A stretch of 64,000 nucleotides of DNA from Cymbomonas tetramitiformis (taxonomy: Eukaryota > Chlorophyta > Pyramimonadophyceae > Pyramimonadales > Pyramimonadaceae): assembly GCA_001247695.2 (NCBI GenBank), contig LGRX02035498.1, positions 1-64,000 of the forward strand. The letters run 5' to 3'. Positions 36,801 through 44,247 of this stretch are shown piece by piece; position 1 is the first letter of the stretch; each line of letters opens with the position of its first letter. Below the pieces are notes generated by a model. It was not told the origin of the DNA, searched no databases, and saw nothing but the letters and a program-made list of their open reading frames with translations. The position numbers and the translations under genes were made by a program.

Positions 36801-37783
36801 TCGAGAAAATACATCAGATTGTTCACTGGGAAAATACATCTTATACTATTTTTGAAAGCTTCATTAATACATTTTTGAAAATCAAACAAGAAGCAAACGA
36901 TTATCCTGAGTGGGTACAAAGCGAAAAAGATAAAGATTTGTATATTAAAAAATATTTTGAAAAGGAAGGTATATTATTAGAAAAGGATAAGATATATAAA
37001 AATGAAGGATTGAGAACTATTGCTAAATTATTTCTCAACAACTTGTGGGGTAGATATTGTTTGAAACCAAATAAAAGACAAAACAAATTCATGAATAGTG
37101 CTGAAGTATATGATATTTTATCAGATTCAAGAAATGACAATGTTCTAATTCAGCCAATAAAAAACAAAAATGGTGATGTTAAATACCAAGTTGGTTTTAA
37201 TGTATTAGGTGAATATTCTGAAACGAACTGTACCGTCAATGAAGTTATTGGGGTTTTTACAACTGCACATGCAAGAATAAAATTATACAATTTAATGGAC
37301 GATGTAGGATTCGACAAAGTTTTATATCACGATACCGACTCAGTGGTATACATTGAAAATACAAGTAACAATCACATCTTCAAAGAACAACTTGGTGATT
37401 ATCTTGGAGAATTGACCGACGAGTTAGAAAACAAGACATGTATTGAATTCGTGGCAACCGCCCCGAAGAGTTATTCATTGAAATTCGATAATGAAACAAC
37501 GATGACTAAAGTAAAAGGATTTCCATTGAATTTTGAAAATTCTCAAAGTATCAATCATGAAGAAATCAAAAACATCATTTTATATAATCACGAAAAAATC
37601 GTAGAATTGAAATATGATGTTCTTAGAAAACCAAGAAAAATTGATGAAAACAAACACTATGCAGCTCTTGGTATTGAAACACGAAGCGAAACAAAATCAT
37701 TTTCATTGAATTATGATAAAGGATATATTCAGTGGGATACATTTAATATCCTACCCTGGGGACATAAAGATATTCCATTATAA
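33863..37783 (+). CDS. protein-primed family B DNA polymerase with N-terminal OTU-like domain
   Basis: Replicative polymerase of 1306 aa. Residues 1-110 are basic and coiled-coil-like. Residues about 230-355 resemble an OTU protease, with D-x-x-C (DEQC, Cys near 241) and a later His (SIGHYEPI, near 351). A Cys-rich block (about 370-465) follows. The exonuclease motifs are DFEAYNE (about 484), FIAHNGSKYDY and EYCQSDVR. An inserted endonuclease-like segment (YVDGYDPETNTIYEFLGDYW to VVVMWESNF, about 764-834) occurs as in Polinton polymerases. Polymerase motifs are DFTSLYP (885), NNLWGRY and YHDTDS (1157). All catalytic residues are present. Confidence 0.92.
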   Translation: MPPKKSNDKDKKDDKGKAPLTKATKTNLKKVKNHRAGNLKASSSRQLTKEQWSKINQIEKKKIDKEFTKENKQQKLQSEIKKFEKENEDLIVLNELLSRQEYEEQFTDKDVTKDFVDKGGNSGVSMKIKFNRFLSKPLNYWINLINKKIDQASEDVKHFQFGVNFQDGSSEFLSAKNEIEFYKKIEGMIQSGDDRGAVNFITISLLNFKKINGKGQPLSVPKSVEELKKKKSCITVKDEQCFAKSCIIMNYKDKKDNEEITYNIYNNVCNNKKNRLSKEGINLMQELGFDSQDGIGFDDIHVFEEKFNRNITIHGMTDLGCTIMYPPSKEGLPDRPEWNFVYYHLNSSIGHYEPITKIEAFYGIADRPRCCKCKSKLCDFSKKGNKLILNCEEAIYCKDCNNKFENKKCYDLHKKGTACLYFHRCKGECKKSYDIRKEKEHICGYEFCLNCKLYCDMSTHKNQCYITPKKPKDVVDESKIGFFDFEAYNETKHEVNLSVTQYSNGEEFIHNNIEEACKFLFANKHKGFTFIAHNGSKYDYVLIIEYIMTTMDEIPETVQNGGKIMYLKYQNVTLMDSYLHLTNPLSKFSKIFDLKGEKKGYFPHKFNTPENKSYEGSIPDKMYYGYNQMKGDARTKFLDWYSQMINKKYYFVMEKEILEYCQSDVRILRLGWMKYRELILELTNKQIDPTAYLTIASLTQTIHRFLHMPENSIAILNSVIKGKQQSRVGDIWLEYVKHTNKIDNLIKEYKIPHFHFGNNERHKYVDGYDPETNTIYEFLGDYWHGNPKTNGKNMFRKNYATNKTFYQLYDETKKRLEKIQSLGYKVVVMWESNFKELQKNDKNVIDFVNSYNKPIVFRNALFGGRTDPKKLYHKCKDNETIRYVDFTSLYPWVLKYCKFPLGHFTKIYQEIDLKEVTDIEQFFGVIKCTIIPPNDLEMAVLPLKTLGQSKMEKLTFPLIKMTGTWCTEEVKLALKKGYKIEKIHQIVHWENTSYTIFESFINTFLKIKQEANDYPEWVQSEKDKDLYIKKYFEKEGILLEKDKIYKNEGLRTIAKLFLNNLWGRYCLKPNKRQNKFMNSAEVYDILSDSRNDNVLIQPIKNKNGDVKYQVGFNVLGEYSETNCTVNEVIGVFTTAHARIKLYNLMDDVGFDKVLYHDTDSVVYIENTSNNHIFKEQLGDYLGELTDELENKTCIEFVATAPKSYSLKFDNETTMTKVKGFPLNFENSQSINHEEIKNIILYNHEKIVELKYDVLRKPRKIDENKHYAALGIETRSETKSFSLNYDKGYIQWDTFNILPWGHKDIPL

Positions 37784-37785
37784 TA

Positions 37786-38943
37786 ATGAGTAAGTCAATC
37801 ACTGAAAAACAAATACAAGACTTTTATTTAGACCCTGAAATAGGATTGAGTGCCGTTTCACCCTTTACGACCAAATTAAAATCTCTTGGCTATAAAGTCA
37901 CACAAAAACAGGTAAAAGAAGCTATCGAAAAAACTGAAGTCAATCAAACATTTTCTCAGAAAAAGAAAATCAATAGAAAAGATTTATTTCCTATTTATGG
38001 TAAAGACCCTAACAAGAATTATATTCAGGCTGATTTGGCATTTATTGAGAAATACAAAAGACAAAATAGAGGTTATTCAGTTATACTAACGGCTATCAAT
38101 ATCAATACACGGAAAAGCTATGCATATCCCTTAAAATCAAAAACGGTCAAAGATAAAAATAATAAAAACATTGAAAGTGCTGAGGGCATAATACCGGTTT
38201 TCAAAAAATTAATGAAAGATTCAAAAATGAATGTGTTAACAACGGACAACGGTTCCGAGTTTACCAACAATGCTATGAAAAAGTTATTGGAAGACAATAA
38301 CATCGAACATTATCTGAATGAGCCTGAAGACCATTCTACTATGGGTATGATAGAACGATTCAATAGGACATTGAAATTGAAATTGAAAAAAATTGAAAAA
38401 AGTAAAGACACCGTAAACTGGATTGATTATTTAGATTTAGTTGTTAAAAATTATAATAGTACACAAAATTCTGCAAATATCGATAAATCAACTCCTGATA
38501 ATATGAACCTAACAAAGACCATCAGAAATATTTTATTGAAAAGGAATAAATTGACTAAGCTTCTTGAAAAAATAGATATAAAACCGGGTGATAAAGTTAG
38601 GATTAAAATTAAAACTAAAACGTTTGATAAAGAATCTCAACGATGGTCGACAAAAATATATAAAGTAAAATCTATGAAAGGATTGAGTTATATCATCGAA
38701 GACGGTAAAGAAACTTTGGCACGTCGATATAAACCACGAGAATTATTGGAAGTCCAAGGTAACAATTCTAATAATAAGAAATCCAGTGATGAACCTACAG
38801 TTTCTGAATTAGTTTCTAAACAAAATAAAAAAGAAAGAACTCTTAAAAAAGAAGGTGTCTCATCTTCTAATCGAATATCTAAAAGGACAAGAAGTCAAAA
38901 TAAAAATAATAAAGATAATGAAACGGAAATTGATTTACGATGA
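37786..38943 (+). CDS. retroviral-type (rve) integrase of the provirus
   Basis: Integrase of 385 aa that probably inserted this element. The DDE triad is IQADLAF (Asp 83), TTDNGSEF (Asp 154) and MIERFNRTL (Glu 190), with 35 residues between the last two as in retroviral and Polinton enzymes. The C-terminal part contains an SH3-like segment (KPGDKVRIKIKTKTF) and a basic disordered tail. It starts 2 nt after the polymerase stop. The 6-bp target duplication is what this enzyme class makes. Confidence 0.92.
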   Translation: MSKSITEKQIQDFYLDPEIGLSAVSPFTTKLKSLGYKVTQKQVKEAIEKTEVNQTFSQKKKINRKDLFPIYGKDPNKNYIQADLAFIEKYKRQNRGYSVILTAININTRKSYAYPLKSKTVKDKNNKNIESAEGIIPVFKKLMKDSKMNVLTTDNGSEFTNNAMKKLLEDNNIEHYLNEPEDHSTMGMIERFNRTLKLKLKKIEKSKDTVNWIDYLDLVVKNYNSTQNSANIDKSTPDNMNLTKTIRNILLKRNKLTKLLEKIDIKPGDKVRIKIKTKTFDKESQRWSTKIYKVKSMKGLSYIIEDGKETLARRYKPRELLEVQGNNSNNKKSSDEPTVSELVSKQNKKERTLKKEGVSSSNRISKRTRSQNKNNKDNETEIDLR

Positions 38944-38972
38944 TTTTTATCGATTGTATTATATATATTGTT

Positions 38973-39170
38973 ATGGTAAGAGCTAATCAAACACAGGCTC
39001 AACGAAGGCTGAATAATAATGTTTATTGTGGATATAAAGACCCTTCACCGGGGAACCGTCCACTCGGAAATAAAATTCAATGTAAAGCTCGTCATCAATT
39101 AAGGCGGTATGGAAGAATTTTAAGACCACCTCATCCTGCGGATAGAGAACAAAATAGACGAAACAATTAA
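38973..39170 (+). CDS. small Arg-rich provirus protein
   Basis: 65 aa from ATG 38973, which follows ATTATATATATTGTT. An in-frame ATG at 38940 overlaps the integrase stop (ATGA) and would add a hydrophobic N-terminus. Composition is Arg/Asn-rich with a Cys pair (NNVYCGYKDPSPGN, IQCKARHQ). No family known. It may bind nucleic acid. Confidence 0.5.
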   Translation: MVRANQTQAQRRLNNNVYCGYKDPSPGNRPLGNKIQCKARHQLRRYGRILRPPHPADREQNRRNN

Positions 39171-39194
39171 TATATATGTAATATTATAAAATAT

Positions 39195-39842
39195 ATGAGA
39201 AAGATATTGACTGATGATGTCGTCAAACAATATTGTCTAAATGAATTAGGCTTTAGAAATGCTGCATCTAATAAATCAATATTTCATGGATACTCTAAAT
39301 TAGCTTCTAATAATTATGCTATGACCGCACCGTCTCAAAATAGTGTTGATTTTTATAATTCTATTTCCCAAAGTCCTTTGATAAATTCAGTTGATTTGAT
39401 TCAAAATTTGAAAAGAAGTGATGTCAATGTTTTTGTTCCGGGAAAATATACAAGAGCGGACAATTTACAAAAGTTTGCTGATTTAAGTGAATCTCCTGAA
39501 AAAATAGAAGAAGATTTAAGTGAATCTCCATTTCCTTTTCCATTTCCTGAAAAAGGTATTTCAACACCTGAAAATCAAGAAGAATCTGGACCTTCAAAAA
39601 GACCTATTATGAATCCTATGCATTATTCTACAATGTCCCCGTTAGGTAAACGATTATTCATGTCGAATATGCAAAATCAACCTTATTCTCCAACGCAAAG
39701 CGGACTTGTAAATTTGCTACCTTTGATGGAAGATGACAATAATAATAATGATGTTCAAATTGTAGACATTCAAAGAAAAAACCCAACCAGTCCTAATCGT
39801 AATTTTTCACCGGCTAAAACACGCTCTCGAACATCTAATTGA
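39195..39842 (+). CDS. hypothetical provirus protein with Pro/Ser-rich tail
   Basis: Protein of 215 aa. The first 100 residues look folded (MRKILTDDVVKQYCLNELGF). The rest is low-complexity: SESPEKIEEDLSESP, a PFPFPFP run, and a basic Ser-rich end. The stop is followed at 36 nt by the next gene. The function is unknown. The disordered tail is typical of capsid-interior or adaptor proteins. Confidence 0.5.
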   Translation: MRKILTDDVVKQYCLNELGFRNAASNKSIFHGYSKLASNNYAMTAPSQNSVDFYNSISQSPLINSVDLIQNLKRSDVNVFVPGKYTRADNLQKFADLSESPEKIEEDLSESPFPFPFPEKGISTPENQEESGPSKRPIMNPMHYSTMSPLGKRLFMSNMQNQPYSPTQSGLVNLLPLMEDDNNNNDVQIVDIQRKNPTSPNRNFSPAKTRSRTSN

Positions 39843-39877
39843 TGAAATAAAATATATATTATAATGTATACACATTT

Positions 39878-40096
39878 ATGACTCGTGCTGAATGGAACGA
39901 AACATTAAAAAAATGTGCCAAAGAATATCATTCCAAAAAAGGCACGAAACCTCGTAAAAAATATTCCAAAAAGAAAAAGTTAAATAAATCTGCAAATATT
40001 CAATCACCACAAGTGACATCACGACCTATTGCAAATTTACCAACAAATAATAACAATCGAGGACCTGCACGATTTCCTTTTAATTTAATTGTGTAA
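39878..40096 (+). CDS. small Lys-rich provirus protein
   Basis: Protein of 72 aa: one helix (MTRAEWNETLKKCAKEYH) followed by a strongly basic stretch (KKGTKPRKKYSKKKK) and an Asn/Pro tail. It resembles small DNA-condensing or nucleocapsid-like basic proteins. Its stop adjoins the internal inverted repeat. Confidence 0.5.
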   Translation: MTRAEWNETLKKCAKEYHSKKGTKPRKKYSKKKKLNKSANIQSPQVTSRPIANLPTNNNNRGPARFPFNLIV

Positions 40097-40184
40097 ATTT
40101 CTTCGGTTTTTTCAGGGGGACAAAAAACCTCAAAAAAATAAAATCCACTTAAAGAGTGTAACTCAATAGTGTAAACAAAGCAAG
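40096..40184 (+). repeat. internal inverted repeat with promoter, right copy
   Basis: About 89 bp, the inverse of 19599-19687 with only a few differences in A/T run lengths and one T/G change. It fills the gap between the Lys-rich gene and the RING gene and carries the TTAAAGA box. Confidence 0.85.
40149..40155 (+). promoter_or_regulatory. YTAAAGA box of the RING gene (provirus)
   Basis: TTAAAGA within CCACTTAAAGAGTG, spacer 29 nt to the ATG at 40185. Confidence 0.5.
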
Positions 40185-40733
40185 ATGAATACTAATGATA
40201 ACAAACATTGTTGTATTTGTCTTGAATCTTTTGAACACAAATCTTATGATACATTCAACTTTATTTGTCAAGTTTGCAACGAAGGTACAATATGTAATAA
40301 GTGTTTGTGCAAATTAGAAAGACAAGGTGATGAATATGTTAAAAAGTGTCCCATATGCCGTGAAGTAAATTGGAAATTTCAATTCACCGTGTTATTACAT
40401 CGTTACTTGTGTGATGAAGTTGAGATGAATGGTGGTTTTGAATGTCAAAGAATTCCGGCTTTAAATCTTATGAGAAAATTTTACTATGGTGAAGAAGAGT
40501 ACAATCATATTGGCGTTAACATGTATGTGATAAAAGGCACACTAAACGTAGAGATTAGGAACATAGATGATGCTTGTTATATGGAATTCGACATATCATT
40601 TGAAGAAGAACTTAGATTATATTACGAAAAGGAAGAAATAAGGAAGATTAAGAGGCAAGAAGAGATAATAAATGATATAAGAAGATTAGGAGTTCACTAT
40701 CCTAGTTCACTATTATATAGAGAACTTAATTAA
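40185..40733 (+). CDS. RING-type zinc-finger protein (provirus)
   Basis: Protein of 182 aa. Residues 9-60 form a RING-like set: HCCICLESFEH, FICQVCNEGTICNKCLCKL and KCPICREVNW. The spacing fits C3HC4 or a variant, as in E3 ubiquitin ligases. The C-terminal two thirds is helical and charged with no match. It shares an 89-bp upstream sequence with the terminal gene at the other end of the element. A role in manipulating ubiquitin in the host cell or viral factory is inference. Confidence 0.75.
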   Translation: MNTNDNKHCCICLESFEHKSYDTFNFICQVCNEGTICNKCLCKLERQGDEYVKKCPICREVNWKFQFTVLLHRYLCDEVEMNGGFECQRIPALNLMRKFYYGEEEYNHIGVNMYVIKGTLNVEIRNIDDACYMEFDISFEEELRLYYEKEEIRKIKRQEEIINDIRRLGVHYPSSLLYRELN

Positions 40734-40734
40734 T

Positions 40735-40741
40735 TTAAAGA
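40735..40741 (+). promoter_or_regulatory. YTAAAGA box, putative early promoter (provirus)
   Basis: TTAAAGA with a 30-nt spacer to the ATG at 40772. Confidence 0.45.
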
Positions 40742-40771
40742 TTATGTTACATTATAATGTAAGAAACAATT

Positions 40772-41179
40772 ATGGAAGCTATTCAAGACATGGAATGTAA
40801 ACAATATATTAAACAATTTTATTTGTATAAAGATGAAGTTCAAAACAAATTTCAAAATTTGCAAAAATCAGATTATTTAGATTACATTAAATCGTATTTT
40901 GAATATTTTATTAATCATAAAGTTATTTCTGATTTAGAAAAGGTAATCAATTTTTGGGGAAAAGATATTCATCATTATTTGCACATTAATTCAACATTAT
41001 ACAACCTAATCATTAAAGATTCGGAAAATAACGATATTCCAATCAAAGATATACATGAAGCTATATTTTACACTTTGGTAATCAAAAGTCAAGAAAACAA
41101 AGATTTTGATATTACTTGTTTAGTATATTTAGACATGAATGAATATCTACGTGAAAATTCCATTGATTTAAGACTATAA
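40772..41179 (+). CDS. provirus terminal protein, 135 aa
   Basis: Helical acidic protein, the last gene before the right TIR (23 nt away). No family recognised. The segment IKDIHEAIFYTLVIKSQE weakly resembles DDIHNALICALMIRSIE in the leftmost provirus protein, so the two terminal genes may be distant paralogues. Confidence 0.5.
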   Translation: MEAIQDMECKQYIKQFYLYKDEVQNKFQNLQKSDYLDYIKSYFEYFINHKVISDLEKVINFWGKDIHHYLHINSTLYNLIIKDSENNDIPIKDIHEAIFYTLVIKSQENKDFDITCLVYLDMNEYLRENSIDLRL

Positions 41180-41201
41180 TGATTTACTATTTTAAGAGGC
41201 C

Positions 41202-41465
41202 AACAATTAACATATATCTTATTGAAACATTAATTAATTTACTTTTTATTTACTTTCAATTTTATCTTTATCTTTTTATTGTAGATTTATTTATTTATTT
41301 TTTATTGTAGATTTTTTATTTATTTTTTATCGTACTCACATTTAATCACGTAATTTATTCCCTATTTATTACGTAATTATTTCTTTAGGGTTTTCTCTTG
41401 TATTTATTAATCATTTATTATCGTCTTCAGGGTTTGTGGTACGCTATAGTCGGTACACTAGTAGT
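41202..41465 (-). repeat. right terminal inverted repeat (264 bp)
   Basis: Inverse of the left TIR with short indels, ending in CGGTACACTAGTAGT. It contains AGGGTTTTCTCTTG, an insertion relative to the left end. The last base lies directly against the GACATA duplication. Confidence 0.9.
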
Positions 41466-41471
41466 GACATA
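41466..41471. repeat. 6-bp target-site duplication, right copy (GACATA)
   Basis: Exact copy of 18859-18864. It is followed after 2 nt by the ATG of the chromodomain integrase gene, so the target was the immediate 5' flank of that gene. Confidence 0.85.
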
Positions 41472-41473
41472 TA

Positions 41474-43552
41474 ATGGCTCTCAATTGGAATGTGATATTT
41501 GCTCATAGATGGACACCGGAACTATATGATGATGCTTTACATTATTTAAAAACAAATCAAATTCCATATAGAATCGCAAGCAAAGGTAAAAGTGTCACAC
41601 ATACATTCAAACAACGAATGAAATATTATGAAATCAAAAATAATAAGATGGTCATTCTTGCAAATGATATACCGTATTGGTTGATCGATAAGAAAACTAA
41701 ACAACCCATTGTATTGTATACTCAACAATTACCATTGGAGTTTGAGGTCGTCCGTGATAAAAATGACATACTTGATGCTTTTTTCAAAGACCCCAAAGAT
41801 ATTGCGTTAAGTAAACGAGCATTATTTGATAAAATTATACGATCGTTTTATATCGGTATTTCACGTCGAGACATAGATGCATATCTGAAATCTCGTGACG
41901 ATGTTCAACAACATCGAACGGTACCAGAAGTTCAAATGGTAAAGTCTTTCCGTCCGTTATTTCCTTTTCAATTCTGGCAAATGGATATAACCGATATGAC
42001 TGAAAGATCGATTCAAGATAACGAATACATTTACACGGATGAAAACGGCCATGTTATTCGAACGACATATCGTTACATTCTCGTCATCATAGATATATTT
42101 AGTAAATTTGTATATGCATATCCTTTAGAAAATAAACAAGGATTGTTAATTTCTAAAATATTAATGAAACTATTTCTTTCTGGTGACATTCCGATGATTT
42201 TGCATTCAGATAATGCGGTTGAATTTTCGAAAGGTCATGTCAAAGACGTATGTGATATGTTTCACGTTCAACAACGTTTCGGCGATGCGTACTCTCCACA
42301 GACCCAAGGTTTTGTTGAAAATAAAAACAAACATATCAAAGACATTATCAAATATTACTTTACTTATTTCAAATCGTATAAATTTTTTGATATACTAGAT
42401 CGCATAATCTTTTCAATCAATAATACGAAACATAGTGTGACTGGGTATACACCCATGCAGATTCACAAAGGTCGAGAGATACCAACGAGAAAGAATGAAA
42501 CGGTTGTCGAACAGGTCGACGAAGTCAATCCATGTGATGTGCAATTATATTCAAACTCTTCTGAAGTCTTTTATAAAGAGAGAACCGAAAAGATTCAAAA
42601 TATTTTGAAATACACAGCGGATAAAAAAGAAGAAAAACTAAAAGTGAAACAAGATTTTTTAAACAAGAATGTAAAAGTATTTAGTTATTTGAAAAATGAT
42701 TCATCGATCATACCCATTCTTCTCAGAAGAGTGAAAAATGATTACACGGAATTGATTGAAAACCCGATCGATATAGGAAGAAAACCGATTGATGTAGTTC
42801 GATTTTACAAATTAGTTGGGAAGTTGAAACTTAGTAAATCAAAATATTATCCAAATGTTTATAAGATCAAGAATGTGATGGGAAAAAAATTTACGATCGT
42901 ATCTCAGGACTTACAATACAAAATTGAAAGATTTGTAAATTCACAATGGACCGAGGTATTTCATAAGAATATGTTTACAGTCGTGAAAGATACGAAGGTG
43001 GTTGATAGACCCGAATATCGTTTTGTTGATTTACAGAATAAAATTTGCAAAGATACGGTTGATATTGTGCAAAAGAAGCGTTCGAGTAGAAAAGATATCA
43101 TGTTGAGTCAACAACAGTTGATTGAAATATTAGATTCAAACATTTTGTTATCGAATCCGAAACCGTTGATTCATTACATGTTTGATTCTAATAGATATGA
43201 AGTGATCTTTGCCAAATCTAGACAGGATGATCGGTTGTTTGAAATGAGTAAAGTGGACAATCCGAATGATTCATATTATATAGAATTTAACATTGATTTT
43301 TACGATTCAAAAGAAGTAAACGGTTGGTATTTTGATAATGCAAAAGATATTATAGATCAAATAAAAGTTTCCTATAACGAAAACAAAGAATACGAAGTAC
43401 AAAAGATTATAGCGAGAAGAAAAAAAGAAAACGGTTCAGATGAATACTTATTGCGTTTCGTAGATCATGGTCCGGAGTTTGACTTATGGTTACCGCCACA
43501 AGATTCGTATAAAAAATTGATAAAAGAATATGAAAAAATACACGGAAAATAA
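41474..43552 (+). CDS. rve integrase with C-terminal chromodomain (giant-virus side)
   Basis: Protein of 692 aa outside the provirus TIR. The integrase core has FWQMDITDM (Asp 171), LHSDNAVEF (Asp 246) and GFVENKNK (Glu 282), again D-x35-E. The residues after Glu differ from the usual ERxN. The C-terminus is a chromodomain: YEVQKIIARRKKENG, EYLLRFVDHGPEFDLWLPPQD. Such fusions occur in Mavericks and chromoviral retroelements, where the chromodomain steers insertion to histone marks. It is not similar in detail to the provirus integrase at 37786. No TIR was seen at its own ends. It is either a domesticated integrase or the remnant of an older element. Confidence 0.85.
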   Translation: MALNWNVIFAHRWTPELYDDALHYLKTNQIPYRIASKGKSVTHTFKQRMKYYEIKNNKMVILANDIPYWLIDKKTKQPIVLYTQQLPLEFEVVRDKNDILDAFFKDPKDIALSKRALFDKIIRSFYIGISRRDIDAYLKSRDDVQQHRTVPEVQMVKSFRPLFPFQFWQMDITDMTERSIQDNEYIYTDENGHVIRTTYRYILVIIDIFSKFVYAYPLENKQGLLISKILMKLFLSGDIPMILHSDNAVEFSKGHVKDVCDMFHVQQRFGDAYSPQTQGFVENKNKHIKDIIKYYFTYFKSYKFFDILDRIIFSINNTKHSVTGYTPMQIHKGREIPTRKNETVVEQVDEVNPCDVQLYSNSSEVFYKERTEKIQNILKYTADKKEEKLKVKQDFLNKNVKVFSYLKNDSSIIPILLRRVKNDYTELIENPIDIGRKPIDVVRFYKLVGKLKLSKSKYYPNVYKIKNVMGKKFTIVSQDLQYKIERFVNSQWTEVFHKNMFTVVKDTKVVDRPEYRFVDLQNKICKDTVDIVQKKRSSRKDIMLSQQQLIEILDSNILLSNPKPLIHYMFDSNRYEVIFAKSRQDDRLFEMSKVDNPNDSYYIEFNIDFYDSKEVNGWYFDNAKDIIDQIKVSYNENKEYEVQKIIARRKKENGSDEYLLRFVDHGPEFDLWLPPQDSYKKLIKEYEKIHGK

Positions 43553-43572
43553 ATTTTGATTGATATATTATA

Positions 43573-43773
43573 ATGTCGGCACAACGATTCACCGCCAAAA
43601 AAGATTATTACATAAGGAAGTACGGAAAGAAAGAAGGGCTTGTGAAGTTTAATGAATTTATTAGGAAATTAAAAAAGACCAATAAAAAAATGATTATAAA
43701 ACGAAAGCTTGTTACTAACAAACCACACACATCGACGAACATTTCAAAATCATTCCGATTCTTATTCTTTTAA
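43573..43773 (+). CDS. small basic hypothetical protein, 66 aa
   Basis: Lys/Arg-rich helical protein (FTAKKDYYIRKYGKKEGLVKF) starting after GATATATTATA. No recognised family. A nucleic-acid-binding role is possible from charge only. Confidence 0.5.
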   Translation: MSAQRFTAKKDYYIRKYGKKEGLVKFNEFIRKLKKTNKKMIIKRKLVTNKPHTSTNISKSFRFLFF

Positions 43774-43781
43774 AATTTAAC

Positions 43782-43788
43782 CTAAAGA
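43782..43788 (+). promoter_or_regulatory. YTAAAGA box, putative early promoter
   Basis: CTAAAGA with a 27-nt spacer to the ATG at 43816. Confidence 0.45.
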
Positions 43789-43815
43789 ATAAAATGATTT
43801 GATAATGTAAGTCTT

Positions 43816-44247
43816 ATGCAGCATCAAGATAATATTCAATACAAAGATTTGAACACCTATAAGATTGAGACGATTCAACTTTGTGAACAAAAAGGATGGC
43901 TTGGACCATCTATCGAACAGGTGTGGATGTACTTCACAGAAGAAGTTGGAGAACTAGCAAGTGCTATAAGAAGACAGAAGAATCAATTTCGGGATAAAAA
44001 AAAAGTAAAATTAGAAGCTGAATTAGGAGACGTCTTCAGTTATCTTTTTCAAATTTCACATATGTTGAATATCGACCTTGAACAAATGTGGGAAAACCAA
44101 AAAGTTAAGATGATAAAAAAGAAATATTATAATATAAATGAATCCTCCTTCAAAAGAGGATACATTACAACAAACAAAAAGGACCTGTCAAATGATGACA
44201 AAGAAACATCTACCTTGCAAAAATCCTGGAAAGTTGTTAAGAAATGA
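43816..44247 (+). CDS. MazG-like nucleotide pyrophosphohydrolase
   Basis: Protein of 143 aa. The MazG-type core is TEEVGELASAIRR (E-x-x-E near residues 38-41) and AELGDVFSYLFQIS (E-x-x-D), the metal sites that hydrolyse NTPs or dNTPs to monophosphates. This may clean or balance nucleotide pools during DNA synthesis. The core ends near residue 100; the remaining tail overlaps the next gene by 110 nt in another frame and looks less constrained. Confidence 0.8.
   Translation: MQHQDNIQYKDLNTYKIETIQLCEQKGWLGPSIEQVWMYFTEEVGELASAIRRQKNQFRDKKKVKLEAELGDVFSYLFQISHMLNIDLEQMWENQKVKMIKKKYYNINESSFKRGYITTNKKDLSNDDKETSTLQKSWKVVKK

Larger units (their letters stand above)
18865..41465. mobile_element. integrated polinton-like virus (PLV/Maverick-type provirus), 22.6 kb
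   Basis: The boundaries are defined by long terminal inverted repeats starting ACTACTAGTGTACCGACTAT and by the GACATA duplication. The content is that of a complete small DNA virus: capsid-type proteins, fibres and a lipase read leftward; packaging ATPase, protein-primed polymerase, integrase, methyltransferase, SET, RING and small proteins read rightward. I saw no maturation protease of the adenain type. Except for a methylase fragment and a paralogue remnant beside the central repeats, its genes are intact, in contrast to several broken giant-virus genes, so insertion is probably recent and the element may still be active. Confidence 0.92.

Noticed and set aside
18865..41465. Virophage (Lavidaviridae) as the identity of the provirus
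   Set aside because: The large protein-primed polymerase with OTU-like and endonuclease-like parts, the capsid size, the lipase and the 6-bp duplication fit PLV/Maverick better, and no virophage-type cysteine protease was seen. A capsid tree would decide.
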